Assembly (NCBI GenBank): GCA_002633005.1
Contig: NMRA01000524.1
Coordinates: forward strand, 188,381-252,380
DNA from: Phoronis australis
Lineage: Eukaryota > Phoronida > Phoronidae
Reading direction: 5' to 3'
DNA length: 64,000 nucleotides
How positions within the stretch are numbered: the stretch's first letter is position 1; every line of letters starts with the position of its first letter. Below the pieces are notes generated by a model. It did no database searches. It was not told the DNA's origin and worked only from the letters and a program-made list of their open reading frames with translations. The position numbers were made by a program, and so were the translations under genes. Positions 27,701 through 36,130 of the stretch are shown piece by piece.

Positions 27701-27950
27701 TGTAATGTCAGGCTGAGCCAATGACTTGAGGTTGACTGCAATTTTTGAATTTGGGATGGCCAGTATTAGCTCTCAAATTTCCTGAAAGCTCAGACCTTCA
27801 GCAAAATAATTAATTTTTTAATATCCCGAATCGGAGAATTTTTTTTATCGAGGCTAGCTCTGGTACGATGTTCTGTGGTACATAGATCAGCTTACCTGTG
27901 TAATAACCATAGTGCTCAAGGTGTCGCTTCATGAAACTCTCATAGGGGTT
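622..27950 (-). CDS. AGBL2: Cytosolic carboxypeptidase 2/3-like (N-terminal part, 7 exons)
   Basis: Members of this M14 metallocarboxypeptidase family shorten polyglutamate side chains on tubulin, mainly in cilia and axonemes. Seven minus-strand exons join 27896-27950, 13559-13678, 7299-7446, 3300-3382, 2681-2760, 1560-1693 and 622-754. All six junctions have GT/AG borders and matching phases, giving about 250 residues. Family landmarks in order are a [18 protein letters not shown] start motif, an acidic [11 protein letters not shown] linker, [23 protein letters not shown]...EPLYKPTG, a SRVGG motif, [18 protein letters not shown], and [21 protein letters not shown]. The last two are hallmarks of the N-terminal beta-sandwich of AGBL2/AGBL3. 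The M14 catalytic domain (HxxE zinc site) is outside the window to the left. The initiator exon was not found; a short exon ending in phase 0 is expected above 27950. AGBL2 fits better than AGBL3 from memory of the vertebrate proteins, but the ancestral gene may serve both. Confidence 0.93.
1560..1693 (-). CDS. AGBL2: AGBL2-like exon ([10 protein letters not shown] motif)
   Basis: The acceptor is CTATTCCAG and the donor AAAGT/gtaagt. It encodes SRVGG near its start and [18 protein letters not shown] at its end. The F-E-S-x-F-E-S-G-N-L signature is the most diagnostic sequence of the cytosolic carboxypeptidase N-domain. Confidence 0.95.
2165..2425 (+). repeat. Dispersed repeat R1 (TAGCACACAATATGGCYGAC head)
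   Basis: This interval and 15100-15370 align over about 260 bp: a head TTTAGCACACAAAATGGCTG, an AT-rich middle with 'TTTAGTC', and a tail GTGTGAAATAAGTGAAG-ATTACT. Shorter relatives of the head or flanks are seen near 5145, 10675, 19295, 21130, 25200 and 28030, all in plus orientation. It is an old interspersed (MITE- or SINE-like) family. I see no coding capacity or clear terminal duplication. Confidence 0.6.
2681..2760 (-). CDS. AGBL2: AGBL2-like exon (GYEKTPTI)
   Basis: The acceptor is CAATTTCCAG and the donor TTT/gtaagt. It encodes 26 whole codons starting [20 protein letters not shown]. The first two bases complete a Thr codon, giving P-T-G across the junction as in vertebrate AGBL2/3. 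Confidence 0.92.
3300..3382 (-). CDS. AGBL2: AGBL2-like exon (WPSEIEV...EPLYKP)
   Basis: The acceptor CATTTCAG is followed by G, which completes a Trp codon from the previous exon. The exon then encodes [20 protein letters not shown] and NEPLYKP, and ends at donor A/gtgagt. It corresponds to the W-P-x-E-x-E-V ... E-P-x-Y-x-P-T-G block of the family. Confidence 0.92.
3715..4385 (+). repeat. AT-rich repeat with two direct units of about 272 bp
   Basis: The landmarks CTTTATACACTG (about 3720) and CTTTATGCACTA (about 3992) start two diverged units. Both contain CTCTTTTGCAA/CACTTTTGCAA, TTTAGAAAATTG, ATATCA-ATGAAATTTG and a TGTAC-TTTCT-TTTTGCT-AATTT tail. A third, truncated unit begins near 4280 with GGCAGGCTGATATCAAGTC. 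The same tail sequence recurs at about 26070-26160. Confidence 0.6.
4400..4665 (-). repeat. Dispersed repeat R2 (inverse copy at about 40310-40510)
   Basis: The stretch with repeated AAGAGGAAAT/CAAAAAGAGGAA blocks and TTGCATGAATAAAGTCAAAAT is the reverse complement of about 40310-40510 inside RPL39 intron 2. The open frame at 40305-40793 is therefore repeat-derived. The family is not recognised. Confidence 0.6.
5457..5913. mobile_element. hAT-type MITE, copy 1 (457 bp)
   Basis: The termini are inverted, CAGACCTTTAT on the left and ATAAAGCCCTG on the right. The flanks are TATACCAG and TACACCAG, an 8-bp target duplication with one difference. The interior shares ATGCAGC-TACGTCCTG and a CCTGGAATATTGGGAACCCC block with the copy at 28484-28984. 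CAGG-type ends plus 8-bp duplications are the hAT signature. There is no transposase, so it is non-autonomous. It lies in a carboxypeptidase intron. Confidence 0.75.
7299..7446 (-). CDS. AGBL2: AGBL2-like exon (VPRLKEPR motif)
   Basis: It runs from acceptor ATGTTACAG to donor ATG/gtaggt. The correct frame reads [20 protein letters not shown] and then [19 protein letters not shown]. This matches the conserved arginine-rich 'VPRLREPRDLY' block of AGBL2/3. A longer open frame in another register (7275-7472) also covers the exon but has no family similarity. Confidence 0.92.
11516..12397 (+). CDS. USP-type ubiquitin hydrolase, intronless, 5'-incomplete
   Basis: USP cysteine proteases remove ubiquitin from proteins. 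The open frame runs from just after a stop at 11513-11515 to TAA at 12395-12397, about 293 codons. The Cys box reads [18 protein letters not shown], with the catalytic Cys codon at 11606-11608. [11 protein letters not shown] block follows, then two zinc-binding CxxC pairs (CNNC, CPNC), and a His box [12 protein letters not shown] followed by WINFDDS. All catalytic elements look intact. There is no ATG before the Cys box, so the start is non-AUG, spliced from elsewhere, or lost. It lies on the opposite strand inside a carboxypeptidase intron and has no introns across the catalytic core, which suggests a retrocopy or a gene carried by a mobile element. The length equals a minimal USP catalytic domain. 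The subfamily was not determined. Confidence 0.8.
   Translation, partial: EVTKESPISRKTNEKSTKDKRFGLCNVGNTCFVNSTLQAIFSCNLNWHKYNINKKNNMKTILVNTYEATKRYTSTPSEILNKLRLQNNSLGNGSQQDAHEFLLWLLNQWHVDTLAHNADNVTSEVTSTFQHVKKQTRSCNNCTTTKEKTQIDWELTVYLPTLRKEITMQELWHSLWTSLDIEDFSCPNCNSLSGQLTWSLVKPPKYLCIHILRTATNGEKINTKTSSYDLSGYKIKAVIEHHGRNTTGGHYTCCVKSSAWEWINFDDSTVTSTPKPPLDAYIAMNYKPQREST
12505..12690 (+). promoter_or_regulatory. TATA-box promoter-like segment downstream of USP frame
   Basis: TATAAAAG at 12505-12512 follows TTAGGCC. About 110 bases later a perfect splice-donor-like CTCCG/gtgagt occurs near 12633, and an AATAAA lies near 12669. The order TATA, GC-rich transcript start, donor and AATAAA would fit a retroelement terminal repeat or the first exon of an unknown transcript. 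I found no second copy of it in the window, so its identity stays open. Confidence 0.35.
13559..13678 (-). CDS. AGBL2: AGBL2-like exon, acidic linker
   Basis: The acceptor is TTATTTTCAG and the donor GATG/gtaagt. It encodes [20 protein letters not shown] followed by a serine/aspartate-rich stretch. Acidic low-complexity segments are common near the N-terminus of this family. The phase is 2 bases in and 1 base out, continuous with both neighbours. Confidence 0.88.
13690..22955. other. Carboxypeptidase intron, no recognised gene
   Basis: This is the first 9 kb of a 14.2-kb intron. Besides R1 repeat copies (15100-15370, about 19295) no coding or RNA feature could be supported. Short frames such as 17057-17500 and 18391-18804 have no domain signal. 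A TGTCACTAGATGGCAG string (reverse strand, about 18899-18914) and two GTGCCACCTATTGA strings near 21838 and 21890 resemble CTCF cores. Confidence 0.5.
15100..15370 (+). repeat. Dispersed repeat R1, second well-preserved copy
   Basis: It begins TACTAGCACACAACATGGCTG and ends GTGTGAAATAAGTGAAGCAT, aligning with 2165-2425. The open frames inside it are by-products of the repeat. Confidence 0.6.
22960..23860 (+). pseudogene. LINE reverse-transcriptase C-terminal remnant
   Basis: Translated plus-strand segments read GKFKAIIF, then about 25 codons later [20 protein letters not shown] (23100-23170). This is the K-F-x-x-I-I-F ... x-L-G-V-x-I-D-x-x-L-T-F-x-x-H pattern after the RT domain of many LINEs. 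Further on (23510-23625), [14 protein letters not shown] followed by VVFKTQ and a stop matches the typical W-N-x-L-P-x-x-I-R ... F-K terminal motif. Frame changes and stops separate the pieces, so it is dead. It is followed by an AT-rich tail with GGGGGGCCCTC near 23800. Confidence 0.7.
25970..26165 (+). repeat. Fragment of the 3.7-4.4 kb repeat family
   Basis: The string GACTCAGTCACTAGCTGGCA followed by TTGGTATCAAGTCAAAT...CTTTCTACTTTCA matches 4265-4360. Otherwise it is AT-rich, without coding signal. Confidence 0.5.
27896..27950 (-). CDS. AGBL2: AGBL2-like exon, first visible
   Basis: The acceptor TATTTTCAG precedes AAC CCC TAT and the donor is CAG/gtaagc. It encodes 18 residues plus one base, beginning [15 protein letters not shown]. 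This matches the extreme N-terminal motif of AGBL2 proteins, so only a short initiator exon should lie upstream. Its phase (1) joins the exon at 13559-13678 to make a Gly codon. Confidence 0.88.
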
Positions 27951-28483
27951 CTGAAAATATAGACATTTAATCATACAGAGCTGATCAACCAGGTTATAAC
28001 ATTACTATAGACTTGCAAACTGAATGAACTACGGCAAAATGTCTTCAAACAAAATATGGTAGAACAGTGAAATTTGACTTTATCAAAATTTTCAACAAGA
28101 GTAAACAAGATAATTTCAGTTCATTATTTGAAAACCTTACTAACACCTGTCACCAGCAAACACACAATGAAATTTTGAACATTTCGGCAACACAGTGAGC
28201 GTTTGAAAACTGCAAAGATGATAATTTTGGCAAATATTTTTGTTCAAATTTGAGGAAACTTTACCATACTTAAAAAATCCCAGATCTTTTAAAAATATTT
28301 TCTGACTGTATAGATGGTTCAGAACTTGAACATGGAAAAGCATTACCTGGATGTAGCATATTCTTTATGGAGAAACGGAGAAAACAAAATTTCAGTTGTT
28401 CGTCATATTGTGTCCTAAACTGGTGATTTTACCATATTTTTACAAAACAAAAGAATAAGTTTGAGGGGATGAAGGATTCACGA

Positions 28484-28984
28484 CAGGCCTTTATGCAGCG
28501 TACGTCCTGGACGTCCAAATGGACGCCCTAGCACTAATCTGGACACCCTGGCAAGGACGCCCAATGTATCATTTGGATGCCCACTGTCCCATCCACTGTC
28601 AATAGGAACCTTTCAAGTTTGGAGTCACACATTGTAATGAATACTAGGAAGCCTCTGAAGGCTCACAGTGGGGCTCTTTTTTCAAAGCAGGAAGAAATAT
28701 ACAATGTATATACAAAGTATATGCATTGTTGCTATTTTGACACTCGATTGACAGCATTATAAAAGTCTTGGTCTACACAGTTTTTTTGGTAAAAATGCTC
28801 ACCACAGAAAGCTGTTTTATAAACTTAGATGTAAAAACCTTAATCTATGCATTTATTTGTAAAAAAATCTGTGTGTTGGGGGTATTGCTGGGGTGGGGGG
28901 TTACGCGTCCGAATCATGGACGCCCTGGAATATTGGGAACCCCATTTTGGACACCCTGTTTTCGAAATCCTGGATAAAGGCCTG
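28484..28984. mobile_element. hAT-type MITE, copy 2 (501 bp)
   Basis: The 11-bp terminal repeats are perfect: CAGGCCTTTAT on the left and ATAAAGGCCTG on the right. The flanks ATTCACGA and ATTCATGA form an 8-bp target duplication with one difference. The interior shares the block GACGCCCTGGAATATTGGGA with copy 1. There is no transposase. A related sequence without clear ends occurs near 43880-44030. Confidence 0.8.
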
Positions 28985-29447
28985 ATTCATGATCGAATGT
29001 TAGTAAAGTTTTGCGGTTGTCGTACATGAAATATCTCCCCCAGGTTGCATAGATCACAATTTTCATTCTCATTTGCCAATTCTACCTTGCTTCAAGGTTC
29101 ACAGCAGTCTAGAAGAAGTGTACAAATCAAATTCACTGAGTCCTTCAAATCACTCCTAACGCATATGAAAATGCCAGTTTCACATTCACAGGCGGCAAAA
29201 AACATAGTTTCCCGTATTACATGAAAGCCTTTCACCCCTCCCACTAGTTTGATAATATGTCCGACTTCACTTAAAAACACCAACCTTTGCTTCAAACCAC
29301 TTACCCGTACTTAAAGGCGAAGGCAACCTTTTTCCATGTCATTTTGAGCTAAAATAAGGTTGGTTGGTTATCCTAGACATATTTTCCACTTAATTACAGC
29401 TTTTCGTAATTTTATAGATTACTCGTCCGCTACTCCGGAAGTGACGT

Positions 29448-30353
29448 NNNNNNNNNNNNNNNNNNNNNNNNNNNNNNNNNNNNNNNNNNNNNNNNNNNNN
29501 NNNNNNNNNNNNNNNNNNNNNNNNNNNNNNNNNNNNNNNNNNNNNNNNNNNNNNNNNNNNNNNNNNNNNNNNNNNNNNNNNNNNNNNNNNNNNNNNNNNN
29601 NNNNNNNNNNNNNNNNNNNNNNNNNNNNNNNNNNNNNNNNNNNNNNNNNNNNNNNNNNNNNNNNNNNNNNNNNNNNNNNNNNNNNNNNNNNNNNNNNNNN
29701 NNNNNNNNNNNNNNNNNNNNNNNNNNNNNNNNNNNNNNNNNNNNNNNNNNNNNNNNNNNNNNNNNNNNNNNNNNNNNNNNNNNNNNNNNNNNNNNNNNNN
29801 NNNNNNNNNNNNNNNNNNNNNNNNNNNNNNNNNNNNNNNNNNNNNNNNNNNNNNNNNNNNNNNNNNNNNNNNNNNNNNNNNNNNNNNNNNNNNNNNNNNN
29901 NNNNNNNNNNNNNNNNNNNNNNNNNNNNNNNNNNNNNNNNNNNNNNNNNNNNNNNNNNNNNNNNNNNNNNNNNNNNNNNNNNNNNNNNNNNNNNNNNNNN
30001 NNNNNNNNNNNNNNNNNNNNNNNNNNNNNNNNNNNNNNNNNNNNNNNNNNNNNNNNNNNNNNNNNNNNNNNNNNNNNNNNNNNNNNNNNNNNNNNNNNNN
30101 NNNNNNNNNNNNNNNNNNNNNNNNNNNNNNNNNNNNNNNNNNNNNNNNNNNNNNNNNNNNNNNNNNNNNNNNNNNNNNNNNNNNNNNNNNNNNNNNNNNN
30201 NNNNNNNNNNNNNNNNNNNNNNNNNNNNNNNNNNNNNNNNNNNNNNNNNNNNNNNNNNNNNNNNNNNNNNNNNNNNNNNNNNNNNNNNNNNNNNNNNNNN
30301 NNNNNNNNNNNNNNNNNNNNNNNNNNNNNNNNNNNNNNNNNNNNNNNNNNNNN
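29448..30353. other. Assembly gap (906 N)
   Basis: The run of N lies inside the Kolobok element. Its size may be an estimate. It could also conceal the missing first exon of the carboxypeptidase, although the gap is bounded on both sides by transposon sequence. Confidence 0.99.
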
Positions 30354-30436
30354 ATCGGAAAGCGATGCAAAGGTACTCCCAAAGCGCGCGTGAGCCGATA
30401 ATTAGTACATCCTGGTACGCAGCAACAGTGTGGCAT
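30354..30436 (-). CDS. THAP zinc-finger N-terminus of Kolobok protein (partial)
   Basis: Twenty-seven codons are visible before the gap. They start at ATG 30436-30434 and read MPHCCCVPGCTNYR...PLHRFP. The C-x3-C pair and the H-R-F-P box are the first half of the C2CH THAP DNA-binding domain, which recognises transposon ends in THAP-type transposases. The second Cys-His pair and any catalytic domain would lie in the N-run. The longer open frames translated through the Ns are artefacts. Confidence 0.75.
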
Positions 30437-30705
30437 GTTGACTGACTAGTAAATGAAAGCAAACGACGACGGAACTTAACACAACCGAGGTAGAACAATG
30501 ACTGACTCGGCAGCTCTCACAGTCAGACTATATGAAAAGAAATTGGCGCGAAATGCTTGCCTCCTAAAACGTCACTTCCGGAGAAGCGGGCGAGTAATTA
30601 ATAAAATTACGAAAAGCTGTAATTAAGTGGAAAATATGTCTAGGATAACCAACCAACCTTGTTTTAGCTCAAAATGACATGGAAAAAGGTTGCCTTCGCC
30701 TTTAA

Positions 30706-32640
30706 AAAAACTTGGTCTCAACTTTTTCCATACTAACAGATTCAAATTTAGACATTTTGGTGCTGGTTGATGCTGGGGACCACGTTCAATGCATAAAGTG
30801 ACTTACTCAACTTTTCGAATCAGGTCACTCTAAATGAACTTTGATTAGACTTTATAATTACAAACTGTAGATGGCAATAGTAATTTTTTCATAGAACGTA
30901 GATTACGACAGCTTTAAAAGATGCTAATGCCCTCACATCAATTGCAGTCTCGCCTCGTAAAGTTTTTTATCTTTTCGTGAGTAGTGAAACATTTTCCATA
31001 GTTCTAAATAAACGGCCAATCGTGTGTATCGCCGTGACTGACTGGTGTTTCATTGCATTGTGACAATGCACACCAGACTAGAAGCTGCAAGCTGAGCACT
31101 GTGTTTCATTAGGCGAAAAAAAAGTACATTAAACTTCTTGAATTGAGACAAAGGTATAATTGATAAAATTGAAATTTTCTTATTTTCATAAGTTTGCTAC
31201 ATTGCAATATGTGCAAAAAATACCAAATGCTGCTTAGTGACTGCTACCATGGACTATACAAAACAAAACAAAAATTCCTTGAAACATTATATTTGCTGAT
31301 AAGTTTGACAAAATGAAATTTCCCTTATGCGCAACAATGTACCCCAAAATGAATGAACAATTTACCAAACTACCATGGCGTTACGTTATCTTGCGGGTAT
31401 TATCAAGACAGTGAATTAAGAATTTCAAGAACATCCAGAGATTCCCATTTCTAAAACTGTAATCAGTGACAATCTTAAATGTGCTCTATATGCACTGTAC
31501 TCCAAAACACACATTAATCAGGCTTACTAATTTTTTTAAGAAGGGACTCTTAAGTGCCTGTAACAATTATCTTCATTGCTGCTCCAAACAGATATTACCG
31601 CCACATTCAACTTTATTGGTTGCTCTTTTCCCAAGTGAAAGGAAGCGATTTATAAATATTTCATTCCAATAAACCACAGATGATTAACTAACCCATTCAG
31701 GTACTGCTTCTGTTGGTAATATACCTCGCATAGGAGTGTGACAAGGCTAGCCTCACCTAATCAATAGGTCAGCCTAGCAAATCAATGAGGCTAATTGAGA
31801 ACTTATCAGCAGGCCAATATAAAGCTAATAATTCAAACAGGAAAACAAAAGATCCTGTCAAAAGCAGTGAATTCAAAAGTCAATGTAATAGGCACTGGCA
31901 ACATCAGACCATTTGATAACAAAAATTATGGAAGGATTTAAATGCGAATACCATAAGTTGGTGTGCTAACAACACCAATTTTTTTGGCCACTATAATCCC
32001 CCCACAATTTACAAATACTCTGTCCTGGTTGTTACCACTACTATCATTCATCCCCAACAACAAACTTTGTGCTTGATACTTCAACTTATTAGGAGCACAT
32101 GCTATATATTCTCAGTGGTTCCGATAAAACATCGCAACACCGTGCTTCATGTTATAACTGCTGATGGTTACCCTGTTCTGCACTGTTCAGCACATTAAAA
32201 AGCAAAAATCAAATAAAGCCTTTTACTCTTCCATATCATGATGTTTTTACCTTTCATTAACAACATTTGTTGAATACACGGCACTTTTCATTATTAACAA
32301 TCTTTATTCTGCTCTGTTCGTATCCTCGGAACCAAGTTCAACACTCAACAGAACATTGGTAAAGCAACTGACCAAGAGACATAATAAAAAGACATTCTCA
32401 ATTCATTCTCGAGTGGAAGAAAAATAACGCAGTAATACAACCACAGAGCAAAAGCTGGAGACTTACACAGTGGGACACGGCAGGTGTGATACAATCAGCG
32501 GCTCAAGAAAACATTTCAGTGTTCAACGAGGTTGGTCAGTAATACAAAAATTGATGATTTAAATAGCTCACACGTACCCTTTGTCTGTGACTTCTGTTGT
32601 TGGTTCATTCGACAATACCAGTAGTTCATGATCAGGTGAA
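30706..32640. other. No recognised gene
   Basis: The sequence is AT-rich with only short frames on both strands. The missing first exon of the carboxypeptidase could be here, but no candidate fits the required phase 0 donor. Confidence 0.4.
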
Positions 32641-33270
32641 TGTAGTAGCATTTCTTAAGTGCACAAAATCATCAATTTCATATCAAATACACCACAAAAC
32701 TACCGCAGTCGATCATCTGTCAAATTAAAATATCTGCAAACACTATCTTACGATACCTCAATTACCTTACGACTTTAACGAGCATTTATTAGTCAATACA
32801 TGCTACTGGTACCTAAAATCAGGACAACCAATAAAAGCCCCAGCCATTCTCCATTGCCTTTAGTATGAAAAGTCGTCAGATATTGCTGCTCGTTTTCCCG
32901 TGGTTTATGGTAATGGAAGGCGAGGCATTGCATTTGTGGTGGTTGTGACAGCTTAGTATTTGACCACGCTGTGGCTCCTTTCACTTTCCCGCGGGACATC
33001 ACAGAAGTGCGCACATGGCACATGTTTTTGCTAGAATCATGTGTGAACATGATACATTGGCGCTGGGTACTTTCATACATCACACTCGTGTCTGTGGAGC
33101 TAAAAAACTTTTCATTGAGGTTGTTTTCCTTCTATTTTCTTGTTTTTTGGGATATTGAATTCACGATTGTGATATACATTGCTTTAAAGGAAGGTTTAAT
33201 GGTGCTGACAATGTAGTCAATTGTTAAAATAAGGTAAATGGTGGTTTTAAGCATTTTAAACCTTAAAGAA
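32640..33270 (+). repeat. Dispersed zinc-finger-associated element, copy A (degraded)
   Basis: The left part (CAAATTAAAATATCTGCAAAC...AAAATCAGGACAACCAAT...CTCGTTTTCCCGYGGTTTA) aligns with 47700-47900 of copy B. The right part (ACATTGGCGCTGGGTACTTT...GTCTGTGGAGCTAA...TAAAGGAAGGTTTAATGRTGCTG) aligns with 52640-52870 of copy D. Copy A therefore shows that the B and D segments belong to one family. Its reading frames are interrupted relative to D. Confidence 0.6.
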
Positions 33271-33495
33271 CTTGCCTTAAGAATTCAACATTGGCAGCTG
33301 AACATGGGCGAAATGGAGCTTAGATGTGGACATCTGGCATTTGACGAATGAACACTACAATGCCAATGTCTTGGTTCAAAGGCCTATACTGGTAACTATA
33401 CAGGTTTGAAACAATCTCAGTAAACGTGAATGAAATAAAATCTGACACAAACTTAGTATCATGAAAAACTACACTCTTCTGGGTGGTTTACAAGC

Positions 33496-33566
33496 AATTT
33501 AGAGAACCGGGCAGCCACTAAATAACGGGTCCGTTACTTAGTGGATGAAGCTGGTTCTCTAAATCA
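33496..33566. repeat. Imperfect hairpin, about 33-bp arms
   Basis: The left arm, AATTTAGAGAACCGGGCAGC with continuation CACTAAATAACGG, pairs with the right arm CCGTTACTTAGTGG...GGTTCTCTAAATC with only a few mismatches and virtually no loop. It is a short foldback unit of unknown origin. Confidence 0.7.
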
Positions 33567-33810
33567 GGGACCGCTAAATCCGACCAGTGCCCACTCAATC
33601 CCCAATGGACAGGTGAAGGATAAACGATATTTTATCAAACTGCAAAAAATCTGTACAATGCACAAAAACCTTTCGTTAGGCCTACGGAACCTAAACACCA
33701 TTACGCTCTTCACAAAGTGCAAGTGTCCAGAGTTTGCGACGCAGTTATCTACGAGCTGTTGCATCCACTAGAAATTGTTGATAAGACTCAGGCGAGAGTG
33801 CCTGGGTGTG

Positions 33811-35285
33811 GTTGAAGTCACAGGCATCCTCAGCTTCTGATCGTCCCCAATACACTACATGTAATACTACAAGGTATGACACTCGGGACTAGAAATTCAA
33901 CGGGTGCTTCGATTCAGCTGTCCACATCAAACACATAACTCAATAAATTTACACAAAACAGGGATCCAACTAGGCAACACATAGCCCCTCGATTGGCCAG
34001 TTAGGGGATACAATACTTCCAATCGCTTTCTGTATGCATTTCTTTCCATGTATTTTAAACGGGCGGTAGGCCAAATCCGACCACCGATTTTGAGTTTTCT
34101 CCTCGTCAAAAATACATTCTACACTTAAAACTATCATTTAAAAAAGCACTTACTTTCTTCATTGCTCCTTTCTACTTTAATCTATACATATCTTCGATGA
34201 AGTTCAGTTACGAGAATTAGGTGACTTTGGCGAAGAATTCCAACTCCGCTTTTTTGGTCACCGTTAACTTTTTCATTATGTGCGCGCGATAACCACAAAG
34301 TACTTCAACTGAGTCAAGTGAGATAGGCAAAGGCTAGCGCGAGACTGAGCGAAGCGCGTGATGCTAGCGCGTGACATTTGCAAAATAGCATGGGAAGGTA
34401 TCAGGTGAAATTTATAAGATTTGTGTGCCTTGAACTTTTTATTCGACAACATGCCTGATTTCACATAACTTCCTCAAATTTGCACCCGGTAAGAGAAGCT
34501 CGGTAAGAGAAACTCGAACAAACCACCACAGATTGTCATCGATTAGTTCAAATTATCTTCACTGACTAGATTGTTTCCAGACTTATGGTACGTATTAATT
34601 ATAACTCCATCTGCATGTACGTTTCATTAGATTTTATTTCCTGTACTTTGAAATTTGTAACTTTTTGTGGGGATATACTATTGCCCCTGTATGCCTGCGG
34701 CCTCCATGGCGATGTAATTGCCTAGGGTTGAACAACCATGAGCAATTGTTCTTTCTTACAATACCATTCACGGTGCCCTGCTCCAGCGAGTTCGCAAAAA
34801 ATTCACAGTCAAAGCAAAAAAAATACCCAAAAACACCAGAAATACCTCGCACTTTGACCGTTAGAGGTTAAGGACAGTACGGAAATTGTCGGTTTGTCGC
34901 GTAAAGTCACGATGTTGATAACACTACACTTAGCCGTCCATTCGTAACTTATCAGTAATTTCCGTACCGTCCTTGCCCTCGAACCTTCAAAGTGCGAGGT
35001 ATATCTGGGCTTTTTGGGTACATTTTTGTGCTTTGACTGCGAATTTCTTGTGAACTCGCTGGAGCAGGACACCGTGAATGATATTATAAGAAAGAACAAT
35101 AGCTCATGGTTTGAACCCGTTTTGCGTAAATTTATTGAGTTATGTGTTTGATATGGACGGCTGAATCGAAGCACTCGTGGAATTTCTCTAGTAGTCCTGA
35201 GTGTCATACCTTGTAGTATTGTATGTAGTGCATTGCCTTGGGGACAATCTGAAGCTGAGGACGCCTGTGGCTGTGGCTGAAGTGT
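33811..35285. repeat. Large interrupted inverted repeat
   Basis: The right arm (34957-35285) is the reverse complement of two separated left pieces. The inner piece is 34728-34887 (ACCATGAGCAATTGTTCTTT...CCTCGCACTTTGA). The outer piece is 33811-33960 (CTCAGCTTCTGATCGTCCCC...CTCAATAAATTTACAC). About 69 bp separate the inner arms. The arms differ by scattered substitutions, so the structure is not recent. It is consistent with a foldback element of about 0.7 kb before interruption. No coding capacity was recognised. Confidence 0.75.
33971..34724. mobile_element. Insertion (754 bp) splitting the left arm of the inverted repeat
   Basis: The interrupted arm is defined by comparison with the intact right arm. 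The inserted DNA starts TAGGCAACAC and ends ATTGCCTA, giving 7-bp inverted ends TAGGCAA/TTGCCTA. The flanks GGGATCCAAC and GGGTTGAAC could be a diverged 9-10 bp target duplication. There is no transposase frame, so it is a non-autonomous element of unassigned family. Confidence 0.55.
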
Positions 35286-36130
35286 ATAGGTTCCATGGCA
35301 AGGTTACATTCTCCTGTATGATGCCGATGGTAAAGATTTTGTGGTGAGGCCTGTGCTCCCTCTATAGGCGACTGGTGATCACTTCAAAAAACTCATTTAG
35401 AAAACAACTATTCAATAATATTTCCACACTCAAAAACTCACCAGCTGAAACTGATACTCCATTTTGGGTTTGGACGGCCACTTGTTGCTATTGGGAAACA
35501 TTGTTGACAACTCGTTTCAAAACAGCTGACCACTCGTCGACCTTTGATTCACTAGTGTGATCAGTGATTCCAAATAATTACCTCAGAAAGTCGAGCCACA
35601 TGGGCTAAGTTAAAATTAGTTTAAAAATAAACACATAATGTAGTCCTGGAGCAGAGCATGCGCCGTGCGAAAGGCACACAATTCCAGAGTACGGCCACCT
35701 TCCCGGACTTGACACATTTTTCTTCGTACCAAGTTTCCTTCAATAACAACCGAATCACAAAGTGTAGCATTTCGCACATTAAAGAAATCTCAATGTATGT
35801 ACGCAAGTTACGTGGTATTCAACAATAAAAATATGATAACTTACACCCATGTTGCTTTTTTGATTATTTATATATGCTGCAGGTATATGTGCGTTTTTAT
35901 ATATTAATAGCATAACTTCCTAAATTATATTACATGTGTTGCTTCTGCCGCGTGTGCCAGTGAAAAGGAACTATTTTTCTAAGGTATAGGAACATTTCGA
36001 TATTTACAGAAGACTTACATCAAAATGCACATATATCCATCAGTTGTAACTTTATTATTTTCCTTAGCTTTTCTCAAGCATTTGTTATTTGTGAATATCA
36101 CGATCACTGGTCGTTGACAAGTGAACGAGA

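Larger units (their letters stand above)
29315..30701 (-). mobile_element. Kolobok-type DNA transposon with THAP start, gapped
   Basis: The ends are long inverted repeats. The left end starts AGGCGAAGGCAACC at 29315 and stays readable to the gap at 29448. The right end, 30510-30701, is its reverse complement and longer (192 bp when compared with the copy at 63263). The flanks are TTAA at 29311-29314 and TTAA at 30702-30705, the target duplication used by Kolobok elements. A minus-strand reading frame starts just inside the right repeat and begins a THAP domain. Kolobok transposases are known to carry THAP domains. The 906-N gap hides the centre, so the true length and intactness are unknown. 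Confidence 0.82.

Noticed and set aside
29360-30498. Three long open frames (up to 361 codons) crossing 29.4-30.5 kb
   Set aside because: They are open only because N codons translate as X. Only the minus-strand THAP start at 30436 carries recognisable sequence.
32577-32655. Minus-strand candidate first exon of the carboxypeptidase (ATG, 24 codons, GTACGTG donor)
   Set aside because: It ends in phase 2, but the next exon (27896-27950) needs phase 0. Joining them would bring a stop within about eight codons.
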